A stretch of DNA of 64,000 nt from Dasyornis broadbenti (Eukaryota; Chordata; Aves; Passeriformes; Dasyornithidae): contig VZRN01001317.1 of NCBI GenBank assembly GCA_013397935.1, positions 1,221,606 to 1,285,605 of the forward strand, given 5' to 3'. Position 1 is the stretch's first letter. The number at the start of each line of letters is the position of its first letter. The translations under genes and the position numbers were made by a program. Under the pieces are notes generated by a model. It saw only the letters and a program-made list of their open reading frames with translations. It was not told where the DNA came from and made no database searches. Shown piece by piece: positions 37,346 to 49,972 of this stretch.

Positions 37346-38023
37346 CTGGAGCCACTTTCATGGTAAGGAAAAAAAAAAAGCACCTTTGTCTAATCCTTTT
37401 TTTTGTGTGTCTGTAGATCCCCGGGGTTTTGACGTGGAGTATCCGAAATGGGTTGTAATATGCTCTCTCTGCAGCTTTCAAATATGGGGCTCCATCCCCC
37501 AGACTCCTTCAGTAACTAGGACTGGAAATATATATGCATTTCTCTCTTCTTTTTTTTTTCCACTTCGTCTGGTTGTCACAGTTACATAATGCTGCCAGTT
37601 GTAATCGCAGCTCAGTGGTGTTGTTAGGCAACTCCGTTAGCTGTAGTTATTGAATTGAAAATTGCCATATAGGTGTCGACTATCTGCCCTACAGTCCTGG
37701 TGATTATAGCTTTAACTATTGGCACCTCCCTCATTACCGGTTCTCCAAGTTCCCATTTTGCTTGCCAGATTTATAATCCACAGAGCCCCTTCAGCTGTGA
37801 ACTGCTTCCACCCAGGCAATTGGAGATTAATTGCCAGCTCTACTCCAGGGCCCTGTAGCAGAAGGGGACTGAGCTGCTCATCAGAGTGAAGTTTAGTGTA
37901 TAAACATTTGCTGGAATTTACTGTTCTCTGGGTTATTTCATGTTTCCCTTTTAGAAGAAATTCCATGGGAAAACCTACTGATTTCCCAGCTCCATAGTGA
38001 TATTTCTTAGAACATTTTTGTTG
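37346..38023. other. Noncoding stretch
   Basis: No gene recognised. Short homopolymer runs of A (about 37369) and T (about 37551) occur. Texture remains conserved-looking to about 37680. Confidence 0.4.
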
Positions 38024-38066
38024 TTCCTACTCATTTTTACAAAATTTCCTACTCATTATTACAAAA
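38024..38066. repeat. 22-bp tandem duplication
   Basis: ttcctactcatttttacaa and ttcctactcattattacaa start at 38024 and 38046, differing at one base over the 21-base unit. Confidence 0.85.
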
Positions 38067-39499
38067 ATACCAAAATGAGTAACACACTACGACCTCACTG
38101 ATATCCCCACCATGGCCCATAGCAGACAGGAGCTGCCACCACCATTATGCCTACTTTATCCAGTGACTTTGGAGCTGTTTATTCAGGGATATCACTGTTT
38201 CTGCTTGTTCTATTTCTCTATTTCTTCCTATTTTTTCTTGCTCACATTTTTAAGTTTTAAACATCAGTTTAGCCTATGCTCCCAATGTCTGTCTTTTCCT
38301 TTTGGTCAAGAAACATTCCCCTCCACAAAGCATCATTTTTTGCATGCGCGATTCCATTGTTCTCCCTTCACAAAAATCAAACTCTCTGGCAGACAAGTCC
38401 TGGGCTGAGTGAGCACAAATGCTGATCTGACTATTCAGTATGATCCTCACAACTCAAGTTATTTTCAACTCCCTCAAACTTCCCTCTTTCCAGACTTGGT
38501 TGGTTTCAGCTTTCAGGGGTTTTGTGCAATTGCTACCAACATTAGAGTCTTCTCTGCGCTTTTGTTTAAATACATTTAACAGGACTCTTAACTTTCTTCA
38601 ACTCAAAAACATTCTCCTAAGGCACCTCCCATGGCTCCAGAAATCAACCCCGTTCTATGTACAGCACTTCTGACAACAACAGCACCAATTCCGTCTCATC
38701 CAGCCAACCTCTACAATTTTCACAGTCAAATGCCAGCCACAGAGAAACAAATTTCATCCCTGAAGCACCATTTCTCAAACAACGATCAGTACAACACTTG
38801 TTTTACTGGGGTTTCTTACTCACCTCATGCTCCTATTTCTCCCCATTGTGGTTCCAGGCTCCTCCAGTGCTCTGGATTGCCTCCAGCTCCCCAGTGCTCC
38901 CTCTTACCAGCCCCTTTCCTCTCACCATTGCAGACCTGCAGCCTCTTTCCCAGCAGCACCCAGGAAGCCTCAAAAACTCTACCTCCCTGCAGAGACCCTG
39001 CCTCATTTGCCAAAGCTGTTGCCAAATTACTGCCTTAAATGTTTAATTATTAGAATTGCACCAAGGTATTTAAAAGCTTGCAGCTGTACCTTGTAAGTTC
39101 ATGGGGGCAGAGGTGACTTTCTGAACACATGAACAGATATGGGAAAGTTAACAAGTCCATTTTACTGATTTTAAATTTCATTGCTGTCCCTTATTTCCGT
39201 AACACTTCTGATAAACTTTTCTCCAGTATTTCTGTGTGTATTTTTCAAAGCTGTATGTTTGTTTAGGCCACATATTTTTTCCATTCGCTTATGAACTGAG
39301 TTTGTTGGTAACAAACTTATTGGTAACAAATTCATCCTCTGGGCTCCTGAGTCCTACTCCAGCCAATCCCATATACAACAGAAGTCTTGCCTATTCTCCA
39401 CATATTTAGTTTAATTTGAGAGAGATATTTGCATAGGCACTGGGAGTGAAATTTGGGGTGGGAAGAATATTTAGGTGATGAAAGCACATGTTACAGACT
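38067..39499. other. Pyrimidine-rich noncoding stretch
   Basis: From about 38110 to 39050 the plus strand is strongly C+T rich. This leaves several overlapping open frames of up to 135 codons in more than one frame on the plus strand, which is an effect of composition and not of coding. A good 3' splice-site-like tract (cctctcaccattgcag) ends near 38936. A possible old repeat trace (ccttgtaagttcatggggg, about 39090) is unconfirmed. Confidence 0.4.
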
Positions 39500-39650
39500 G
39501 TTTGGCTCCTGATTCTACCTCTCATGGGCCTTCTTGGTGATCTTAGACACTCTGCTTTAGTCCTTTATGACTCAACTTCCCACCTGTAAAATAGTGAGGA
39601 TAATCTGTTTGGAATGACCAGTGCTCATGAGGTTATGGGGAAAGAGCTAC
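39500..39650 (+). mobile_element. MIR-like SINE remnant
   Basis: The sequence runs ggctcctgattctacctct, then ttggtgatcttagacac, then actcaacttcccacctgta, then 'aaaatagtgaggataat', then 'tgctcatgaggttatgg'. This parallels the core of MIR elements (gtgaccttgggcaa, cctcagtttcctcatctgta, aaaatggggataat, cctcatagggttg) in the right order and spacing. MIR is a tRNA-derived CORE-SINE of very ancient amniote age, rare but present in birds. Confidence 0.62.
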
Positions 39651-39865
39651 TAGACAGCAAAGTAAACAGAATGCTAAAAAGATCTTTTGCTCCTATCTAC
39701 TGGAGTAAGTTTTTTTTTTCCCACCTAGCCCTCTTCAGAGTACTTGAAAGTGAAAAAAGAATTGTGTTTCTCAGTGGGCTAGATAGTCTCAGGGAGAGCA
39801 TTTCTCCATTTTTCAAAAGTATCTCTCATTTCAATTGTCATTCAGTGAATCTGTTTTGTTTGGGG
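39651..39865. other. Noncoding spacer
   Basis: No gene or repeat recognised. Confidence 0.45.
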
Positions 39866-39939
39866 TTTTTTTCCCCCCCACTTGCGTGTCTGTTCTACTT
39901 CTATTTTTTTCCCCCACTTGTGTGTCTGTTCTACTTCTA
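39866..39939. repeat. Tandem duplication of a 36-38 bp unit
   Basis: Each copy starts with seven T, then C7 or C5, then acttg(c/t)gtgtctgttc and 'tacttcta'. Copies lie at 39866-39903 and 39904-39939. They differ only in C-run length and one base, so the duplication is recent. Confidence 0.9.
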
Positions 39940-41879
39940 GCTTTGTTACCCTGAGTTCAAAAACATTTCCACTCTTACTATTCAGATGGTTTTGTGTTCA
40001 AAACTCCAGACATCAGCAGTATATGACTTGTAACATGACATTTAATATTTTTTCAAGTGTATGTTTCTCTATGGGGCTTTTAAAATTGCTTCTAGTAAGG
40101 GCAATCTCTTAAGAGAAAAAAAAAAATCATGGCTGTCTTTCTTTGCATTAGCATGTAAAATCACCTTTCTACTCTTTTGCAATTTTGTGGTTTCTTCTAT
40201 GGCAGTACAGATTAATGGATGCATTTTTTTGTTTCTCAGAAAGATCTAATCATAGCACGGGAAGAGAAGAGAAGCCAGTGAGAATCCTCTGATCAGCCAA
40301 CTCTCCCTAGATCAAATGCTCTCTGTTTGGGAACATCTGCCTTAAAAGATACCACCTGTTCATAAAAAAATACCAATAATAAAGTGCTCATATGTCAAAT
40401 ATTGCAAGGAATGTTTAAATGCTTGTAATAATCATTCTTTGTAAAGTAACTAGGTTATAAATTTAAGCTGAAAATAATATTGAAAAGCCAAAGCGAGTGC
40501 ATCTGCCTCTGTGGTTGGTATGACAGGATGGTGCATGTAGAGCCATGAGCACATTATAACATTTGATATTTTTAATCAAATCCCATTTTAAGATGTGATG
40601 TGTGTTACTCTACTAAAGGTCATTTTAGTTACGGTAGCATTAAGGGTTTTCAATAAAACATTTTAAATGCCAGTTATATAACTGCTTTTAAAACATTTAA
40701 CAGCCACATTGGTTACATGACCTGAGACAAAGGATATTTTCTCAGCACTTTGATATATTGTGGCTAGATTATCCTTATGGGAATGTTCAGTTCCATAACG
40801 GCCTCAGGTCATCCCATAATATGTGGTATAGGATTTTTTTCACCAAAACAGTAATTGCTAATGAAGCCAATGGTGATGGAAGTTCAATGACATGGCAGAG
40901 GATGGAGACTGCAGTCAATAATAGCAGCAGACACGGGCCAGTACAAGAAGTTCATCAGCACTATTCAAGGACAAGGAGATGGAGCAATAAGGAATGAACA
41001 CACACAGATCTGGGTCTTAGCACTGCATGGATGTCACAGAAAAATAACTTAGGGAAACAAAAGTTCTTTCCTCCCCTGCATTTCCAAGAGTTTTGCACCA
41101 TTAAAATACGATGTAAGATATATAGAATATAATATAGGAAATGTAGGATATAGTTTCAGGACTTTCTACCCAGGTATACCTGGACACTTACAGAGATACA
41201 TGACTCCATACCTCTCCTTTGAGACAAGGGGATGCTGTGGGATGAGCAAGCTCCATGTGATGTACAAGACACTCATGCCAGATCTTATTAATTGAGGGTA
41301 GACAGCTATTTCCTGTTAGGTTCCCCGCAAAAAATATCACTGGAGCAGCATCTTCAGCTGTGGCATCTCCCCTGCCAATTCTCAGATGCTGGATCTCACT
41401 CCCAGACCCAACAACCTTTTTGACTCAGAATCCACATGGCAGATCATCATGAGCCAGTGAACAGGACACATTCCTTTGTTTCTTTAATTTTTTTTTTTCT
41501 TACATATCCCTTTGGGTTTTGGGTTCTTGTGGTTAAAGCCACCTATCCACCTATTCCTATGCAATCCTGGACTGTGGAGCATGGATGTGGTTGGCACAGG
41601 GCTCTAGCCATGCTTGAAGACTTCTGTCCCCTCAAAGCAAAGCAAGTAAATTTTTTTTTTTTTTAATAAAAAGAAAATATTTGTTGCAAAAATGAAATAA
41701 AAATACTGTATTGTTATTTTCTCCTGCTCTGAGCAGGAGTTACTTGATGACCTTCTAAGGGCCTGTCCAGCATGGATTTTTCTAAGAAAATGTGTGTATT
41801 CGTTGAAAAGCAATATAAGCAAAACCAACAGTGGCAATCCTTTTTCACTGCTCTTAGGCATCATGTCTTTCTCAGTGAC
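39940..41879. other. Noncoding stretch
   Basis: No gene recognised. Runs of A near 40118 and T at 41651-41664. An 'aatgaagccaatggtgatgg' phrase near 40860 faintly echoes the centre of the palindromic elements but has no arms. Confidence 0.4.
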
Positions 41880-42200
41880 TTCAGGTCATAATGAAATTAA
41901 GAAGTTGCTGTGTTTCAGAATAAAATCTTCCACAGCCAATTTTATCACGAGCCAATGAAATAAATGTTTCCAAAGTGAACAGCTGGCATCTCTTTTCATA
42001 AAAGATTCCCTTTTAGAACACTATTTCCAAACAATATTACAGTGGCTCCATTCACATGGCTATAGTTAAGGCTGTGTCAATACTTCTCTTATAAACCTTG
42101 TTTTTCAAGGGTTTATAACTTTACAGCTGAGCCATAATTAGCTGGGATTTGAGTTAAGGCACAAGAGTTCAGTCTGTCTGTGGTGGCATTTTTACTAATA
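41880..42200. promoter_or_regulatory. Candidate conserved noncoding element with hairpin
   Basis: A repeat-free block rich in 'ccaatgaaataaatg', 'ccataattagctgg' and 'actaatattaataaaat' sites. It encloses the strong hairpin at 42089-42118. Either an enhancer or a structured transcribed element would fit; neither can be shown from one sequence. Confidence 0.33.
42089..42118. other. Inverted repeat able to form a 12-bp hairpin
   Basis: Left arm ttataaaccttg (42089-42100), loop ttttt, right arm caagggtttataa (42106-42118). All twelve left-arm bases pair, with one bulged base in the right arm. Confidence 0.8.
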
Positions 42201-44320
42201 TTAATAAAATCAGTTTTAAATCACAGAAGAGTAAAACACAGTAATTTATATGCATAAAAAGGATTCTTGAACATTCAACAGCTTTGATTATAAGAAAGGA
42301 ATTTTTACAAGTGATTAGAATATACTATGATCTCCTTATTTTTTGTCTTTAAAAGAAATAGAGAAAAAAATCACTTTAGAAACTCAGTTTGACAAACATG
42401 GAAATTCAAAATCAAAGTGGATGGTCTCTCCTTAATATATGTTGTTATGAAGAATGGGTACAATGGTCTCATTAAAAGGCACAGAATGAAGCTCATGTTC
42501 TGTGGCTTTACTCAGTTCTTGCTGGCGTGTAAGCTGAGTTTTTAATACTTGAGATCATTTTGTCTGAGTATTTTATGACAATACCAATTTGCACGCTGCC
42601 TATGGTTTGATGGTCGCTTCAGTCTCAGCTCATAGCCTATCCTTCTGCATCCCCTGTTTCCAAAGCCATTCTTCATTACAGTGCAAAACGAACACCTCCT
42701 GTTTCCCATTCCAGTTATCCTCAACTGGGCTCCACTGCCAGCCCAACTCACCCTTTTAGCACGAGTCCACCCTGGCTTCTGTTGCTGGGGCTCTCCTGAC
42801 TGCATCAGGACTGCATGGCAGGGAGAGCCAGATTTGGTTTGCTCACTGTGTATCTCAATGGCAACGTCTACCGGCCATCTCCAGAGAGCGAACAACAGTG
42901 AGAAATACTTGTAGTGCCATCCTGGATGGGCATGGCCAAGGACCTCATCCACAGACATTCAGAGTGGACCCTCAGCGTTAACACAACCACAGGACACTCC
43001 TTCCCCTTTCTTCCCTGCATAGGCACTGTCAGTGTTTTCCTTCTTCTTCCCTTACCAGTCAGTTCTTCATACACCCCGAGTTTGGTAACATAATCTTGGT
43101 TGAATCAGGAGACTTTTTACTAAACAGGAGGATAATTGGGATGATTTGGAAATACACCTATTTTAGCATAGTGTGTTATCTCCAGTGATGCTGAACATGG
43201 CAAAAGGGATAGGCTTTCACCCCAGCGTCACAACACAGTGGAAACAAACACAAACCTTTAATACCAGAGTGCAAACAGCAGCCACAGAGCTCTCCTTGTT
43301 ACCACTGCTGACTGATCCGTATGGGAATTGCAGGCGAGGATGACTGTATCCCTCTCAGGCCACAGTTAACTGTATTACAGAGTCAGAAGCCTTCCTGAAT
43401 TCTGTGGCCATCACCTTCCACAAAAGCATGAAGTTAAAATTGTTTCTTTGAATTCAAATGGGATCAATACTTCGCAGGAGACACATAGGGTTTTCTTTTC
43501 TACACTGAAAAAAGAATCAGTGTCCAGAGTTCTGGTTTCAAATTTTCATTCAGCTACAGGACAACACCAGGAAAAATCAGCAGACACTGGGCACCTGCTT
43601 TTTTTCCTTGATCAGCCCTGAATCTTAGAATTTGATATTTATGTAACAGGAGCTTGCTGTTGCTCCTGCATGCAGCTTTTTAAACTACACAGTCTGGCAA
43701 GGAAGCCATGTTTATTCTTTTTTGGATCTTTTTCATTTTTACTTGTAGCTGAATCCTCTAGGTCAATTGTATCTGCAGGGGTGGGAGAGGAATTTAATTG
43801 CTTTTACTTCCTACCTTCATCTCAGGGTGACCAGTCCATTAATAATGCACAGGAAGCAACTAGGAAATGCATGGTAGATTAGGGATTAATTGATATTTGG
43901 AAAGATTTCAATCCACATTTGAAGGAAAAGGTTATGCACTGTAGTCCAGCTCTAGTTACTATGTGCATTTGATTATTACTTCTTACAGCCCGGCTTCTTC
44001 TGGTTTTAGATCTGTTTCCCCCTTTCCTTGGCCAACAAGGCTTTTACAAATATTTCCTTGTTTGTTTCTTGCTAGAGGTATTTGCTACACTTTTGATACA
44101 CACCACCCAATATCAAATAAATACATATATTTCTCTGTATTTTCCAGTAACTATGGGTTTTTTCTGCACTGACACCACCCACAGTTCCGTTATGAACAAT
44201 TTAACTTTCCAAAACGTTATTGATTTCTCTGCTTGGAAGGTACAAGATTAATAGCTTTAGAGGCAAAAGTCCTTCAATCCTTTCACTGAATAGGTGCTGC
44301 AAGCTTGCTTCAATGCCTGC
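42201..44320. other. Noncoding stretch
   Basis: No gene recognised. The 138-codon minus-strand frame at 42542-42958 shows no domain and is overlapped by a plus-strand frame. Confidence 0.4.
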
Positions 44321-44340
44321 TGATGTGCTTCAGCACATCA
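44321..44340. other. Near-perfect 20-bp palindrome
   Basis: tgatgtgct, two-base centre tc, agcacatca: nine perfect base pairs. It could be a dimeric protein-binding site or chance. Confidence 0.75.
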
Positions 44341-47301
44341 CTTTTCGTTAGAAACACGAGAGAGGCACTCCTCAAATCAACAAGGCACTAAAATATAGGA
44401 AACAGATGGGTAATTCCAGTGATGTCAGGGCAGGAAGGTATGATTTAGTTGGTTTGAAAAGGATGAGCCTGACACCTTCACTTGTTTTGCCATAGAAATG
44501 ATAATGACTTCAGTAACTTCCTTAGCCATTTTAGAGGCTGCAGAACAGCTAATATTGACACCTATAAAACCAGTTAACTACTGGTATCAGAACTTGACTC
44601 TAGCTGTCAGGAGCAAGGGATGAGTGTAAAGAACAGAAGACCCAATAGAAAAGATATATTAGATTCTTTAAAGACCTTGAGAAATTCACCATCTTTTCCC
44701 AATGCTAGTTACATTTAAAATAGACCAAAGTAAGGAATGTAACATAAATGTCCAGTTACAAGCACTTTGATAATGTTAGGTGAATTGGGCAAAGACCTTT
44801 TGAGGACCCCTGGTGTTACAGCAGCTTTTATGATGGTATTTGAATTTGAGAGTAATGGATTCTTCTAAGCAGCTAAAGCCAGACTATTTGGAAGAGTTTC
44901 AAGGCTGCTAAATGCACACTGCAGAGAATGTAAAATTTGAGTGGCCATCTCAATTTAGGATTAAAATGTCAAAGGAGAGGTAGACCTGCCTTTCATATGT
45001 GGTACCATGAAGTATTTGGAATGCTAATCATGGAAACACTTAAGCACTTTTGTAATAAACTGCCCCTTTGGGAGCACAGCTAGACTAGTTACAGAAGGCT
45101 GTCAAGATACAGTGAGTGAGTAAAGAAACAGTGATGATGACTCTCCTATGCAGTAATCGGTTGGGATTGGAGATGTTCATCTCCTGAGCTAGTAGAGGTC
45201 ACAGCATTAGTGACTTTCATAGTCTACCAGTGAGTGTTTTGCACTCCCAATGCAGTTCTGTTTTAATTCTCTCTGTGACAGACCAAGAGAAAGGGAAAGC
45301 CATTGAAATACAAAAAAGTATCTCAAAAAGATGCCCTGGAGGAATCTTTGCTCACCTCACCACATCACATGGTCATAACAGCTCTGAAAATGCCACTTTT
45401 TTTCATTGCAGGATATCTCAATCTAGGCCTGAATAATATTCAAATACTCCTGTTTAATGAGTAAGAACAGTATGCAGCATATCCTATATTACAGTATTAA
45501 ATTAAAAAATATGCTATTTACAACTCTTATTGAGAGCAGTTTTCAAATCCCTTTAGTATTTTCATCTATAGAGGTATTTGGGTGATTTTGCTAATTCTGG
45601 TTTTATTAACGTATTTGGAGAAGATTATCTTAGTTTCATCTCTTAATCTAGAAGACTGCAAGCACTGTTTGCAAGCACTGATTTATCTGTTTTGATTCAT
45701 TAAATAAATGAAGAAAGATTGTAAACTGTAGTGGTGTCACAATGGGGTAGTTATGCTTTATTTTAATTAAAATCAGGATCTAAAAAATATTTTATTCAGT
45801 GGCTATCTACCTGGGTGTGCTTGGCCTAGTTTCTTCAAGTACCTAGAGATTCTGCAGGAGTCTTCATTTGCTCAATCTGCCAAATCCACAGAGCTGCATT
45901 CTGTGTACAGCTCAGGCTGCAGGCACATTTTCAGCCAAAAGAATCAGAATTCTCTGGTCACAAGCATTTGCGTAAAGCCTGTATTGCTTTTATACAAATC
46001 TGCTCTACTTTCCACAACTTCCAGGCTCTGCACCTTGCTGTGGTTGCAAGCTTCCCCTGTAACATTTGAGGAAAGAAGACTCCACAAATTTCCATTTCTA
46101 TTTTACTTTCCACTCAATCTCTGCAGGAGCACAGAGATAGTCATGGGCAAATCTCTGGCTCCAGTGAATTTGCTGACCAAGAATCACAAAAAAATAATGA
46201 AACTTGTGAAATCATCACAGCACAAAGCAATAGAAGCTCTTTCAAACAGAGGAATCAAAACCTAAAGAGAGTTTCCTTACCTTTGGTGAAACTCCCAGCT
46301 ATGTGGTTTCTGGCTGTGCCTCTGTTCTTAGTCACGCCCAACGTATCCCGAGTTCTGCTGAAGAAAGTGGCTGTAATTACCAATCAAATAAATATGAGTT
46401 TCCATCGCGGCTTATTTTTCATTTTAGTTGGCAATGATCTCATCCCTCTCAAAACCAGTTACATATTGCCTTGGAGACCACAGGTTACCTGGATGTTGCT
46501 AGGATGCACCATTTGCCTGGTTCTCTCTCCTTTTCCTCAGCCACTTTGCCCAGTCTCTATGGTGTTAATCCATTTGGATATTGCCATTCTGTACCCCTAT
46601 GCTGGGGAGTTCCTAAGCGGCCCTGTGGCTTACCTTCCTTGTCACTGCACTGTGCTTATCTTGAAACACTGAACAGATAATATTTGCATGTGCATTTATT
46701 TTCCCTAGATGGGCTGTGTCGTCCTTTTCTGGGAAATGTTGCTAACAGGCCACAAATGAAGTTGATGTGAAACTGAGAAAAGTAGGTGGATAGGGTTATA
46801 CATGGATAAATTGAAAGGGGATGTAGAAGACAGAACAATCTACTATCTAAACTTCTATACAATCAATGCAGTTTATCTGATTGACCTCTATTACCATTGG
46901 CAGCAAAAAGCTCCAGTTTGGAAGCCCTTGTTGGTACTGACAGCAAAGGGAAATGGAGTGAAGGAACCTGAATGAACTGAATTGAAAAAATAAGTAGCCC
47001 AACTACCTTTTCCTTCCTAATCATCATGTTTTAATACAACAGAATAAAGTGGCATATAAAAAGGGCAATGTGCATTTTCTTCAAGGACTTGTTGAAACTC
47101 ATAATACAGTATCTTTGTAATTTACTGGTAACATGTACACAATATAAAGGATCAGGAGCAGAGTACTATCACTATATTTAGAGATAATGGTGCTTTTCTT
47201 TCATAGGCTTGATATAAACTTTGATTACATAGCATTTCTTTAATTTGCTGCTATTCAAGAAAACCCTTAGAGCACTGCAGCAAGCAATGCCTCTCTTTTA
47301 C
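44341..47301. other. Noncoding stretch
   Basis: No gene recognised. A short spaced repeat tgcaagcactg lies at 45657-45667 and 45670-45680. Plus-strand frames at 45903-46265 (120 codons) and 46283-46672 (129 codons, hydrophobic-rich) have no family resemblance and are probably chance. Confidence 0.4.
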
Positions 47302-47330
47302 ATTTGCATTTTTTAATTTGCATTTTTTAA
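47302..47330. repeat. 14-bp tandem duplication carrying two octamer motifs
   Basis: tttgcattttttaa occurs exactly at 47303-47316 and 47317-47330. Each copy, with the preceding A, contains ATTTGCAT, the reverse of the POU/OCT octamer ATGCAAAT, so two exact octamers sit 14 bp apart. Confidence 0.85.
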
Positions 47331-49499
47331 TTTCCCAGACTGCAGCTCCACACCTACACAGGCTTCCCCTGTGGGAGGGAAGAGAATATATTTCAGTATG
47401 AATGATACTGTTTCTCTTCCCAAATAGCTGTAATTATTAATTCCAGAGATTTACAAAAAAATCACTTTGCTACTGTTTCACTTAAGTGTGTAGGGTTTTT
47501 TCCCTAACTAACATCAGATGCCAATCTATTGCTCCACTGGTACCCATTTTAAACAGGGCAGCCAAGCAAAAAGTTCAGACTGCTCAAATGACTGGCTGCT
47601 GCTCTCAGCAGCCTGCTCGTGCATTCCTCGCATACCCCAAAATGACACTGAGTGCAAGAGGAGTTTGGTGCTTTTAAAGGAAGAGCCATTATGTCCATAA
47701 TACGTTAAGCCCCCCGTGGCACACTAATGGCAAGAATCTAGACCAGGTTACTCAGCACAGCAGACTATTTACTAACCAGCAGGGACCAGTTTAGTCAATA
47801 CCTTTAAATATGCACTAAACCCTGCGTTGTAGGAGCTGGGGTATGTGCCTGTGACCTGGGTGATCTGCATTTTAAACCCCACCGTGCCTCCCTTGGATGG
47901 GGACCTCAAACTGCATCTCTTCCATCTCTTTAGAGTGACAGGCTCTTCTGAAACATTCAGAAAGGTTATGAGAGTAATATCCTACAAAACAATGGTTACA
48001 TCACTCACATGGCAGGTGACAAAGTTAGGACATCTCATCGAGTAATCCAACCACTGGTAATTCACTGCATAAAACACAAACTGTAGCAGTAACAATGGAA
48101 GAGGTTGAGAGAGCCCACAGCACTCAAAAAGCCTGGTGGGCAGAGCCCTTCTGAGACCTAAATTTAAATCTATATGCCAGATTTAACAGAGGGACATTTA
48201 GCTGTCCATTTCCTAGAAGATGTTCAATTAACAGAAAAAAACCCCCAGAAATGGTCTCTCCTTCACTCTCTTTGGTAGGAAAGGGTCAGCTTCCTTTGAG
48301 TACCAACCTTCAAGACAAATTTCAGAATCCCAGGTCACGCCTATACACTTGGAGGCCAGAGGGCTGTCCTTCCCTGGGGCATCTGCTCCTGACTCACCCA
48401 CCAGTTCCCCTTTCAATATGCTGCCTCCTGGGACTGTCATTTTTAACTTCCCCACCTGGTCCTGCTTTGCAGGCACAATCAGTGCCTAAGTTGGATTTCT
48501 GTATCTCACACAGAGTCTTGCCCCTGAAAAGCCTGGGATGCTAAATCTGAGGCATGACATAAAGAGAGAAGGCAACAAGCAAAATTAGACCTGGAAAAGA
48601 GATGGCAGCAGCAGGGCAATGGCTTTGTTCAGGAATTTACCCAAGCACTAATGCCTGTATATTGGAGATTATCTGTCTCTAGAACAACTCCATCCACAGG
48701 CTGAGGCAAAAAACCTGAATTATTTATTTGACTTTGTCTATCCAGGACCTTGCAAAAGAAAATTTACAAACACAGTGTGTCTTCCCAAGACTGAACGTTT
48801 GCTCACATAATAAGGTGGGGAAAAAAAAGAACTTGAAGACTTTATGTAACAGTACCATCTCACAACACCTGCCACAACAATATTTTATTTGTCAGTCTTT
48901 TCTTATCCCATGTCTCTTGAAGCTTGGCTAGGTTACCGCTCAAAGGGCAGGAGTAATAGTATCATTCCAGATAAAAGAAAAAGAGAGAAGTGTGCTGTAC
49001 ACAATCTGCCCATCACATCACCTCACAGTTACATTAGCCAAACAGGCACCACATCTATGGAGAGTTTACAGACATGGCAATCCCTGTCAACTGCAGCTGC
49101 TTCTCAGGTATGGGAAAAAACGCTCCACTCTTATGTGGTACCTATAATTCAAAATGCTGTACACAGATTAATTAATGGAACATTCTTTATGCACATCAAT
49201 AATCTGAGTCAGAGAAAGATTAAATAAATGACAAAGCACAAAATTTAATAGAGACAGGAAGGAGCAGAACCATAAACAACACTGTACTCCTGGATTTCAG
49301 AGAAAAAAAACAAACCCTACTCTAATGCAACTATTTCATTTCCCTTTCTTAAAGCATATGTTTCAGGCAGCAAAATCTGCTGTGCACAGCACTGAGCACA
49401 TCATCAGCTCTTTGCAAGTACTGAACTGAATAAATAATATTATCTATAATCCCAGTACCATGTCCTAAACCACTAAATCTATTGCAATTTGAAACCTTC
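47331..49499. other. Noncoding stretch
   Basis: No gene or repeat recognised. The frames at 48.2-48.5 kb overlap on both strands and lack any domain. Confidence 0.4.
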
Positions 49500-49810
49500 A
49501 TATTTAACTGACTTTGGTAAAGATAATTCTGAAAGCTGCACTATCTTGGTACGACTAATTAACATGTAATAATAATGATAATCATGACCAATAATGCTGC
49601 TTTAATAAGGATTTAATCCTACAGATCATTTTATGAAAGCACTTTGATAATAATGATTATTCATTCTTTCAGTGTGTTTTTCATGCTAGCAACTTCAAGT
49701 ACCATGATGATTAATAAAGCTAAAGAAATAAAGAGATACAAAAAATAACAAGCTTATGGGACCGCTAATATGCTGATCTTATTTAATAAACCTTACCAAA
49801 TATAAAACTG
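49500..49810. promoter_or_regulatory. Candidate conserved noncoding element, homeodomain-site rich
   Basis: Very AT-rich but not simple repeat: taattaa (49556-49562), repeated taat/atta cores in 'aataataatgataatcatg' and 'gataataatgattattcat', and a 'gattaataaagc'. No stop-free frame and no repeat signature. It resembles the texture of developmental enhancers in gene deserts. Confidence 0.35.
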
Positions 49811-49972
49811 TAAGGGAGATTCTCTTGGGAGAGGGGAAAAAAACCCCAAACATAAAACCCCTTGAGGCTATGTCAGCAGGATCGAATTGACCTGTGTATC
49901 ACTGTCATTTCCATTGTCACTCTAGCAAACAAAATAAAATAATAAATAGCATTTAGTGCACTGTGGGCTAGG
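49811..49972. other. Noncoding spacer
   Basis: Nothing recognised. Confidence 0.45.

Noticed and set aside
38631..39046. Two long overlapping plus-strand frames
   Set aside because: Explained by loss of stop codons in C+T-rich sequence; both registers are open at once, so neither is supported.
46283..46672. 129-codon hydrophobic plus-strand frame
   Set aside because: T-rich DNA yields hydrophobic residues by chance; no family or conserved spacing of membrane segments.
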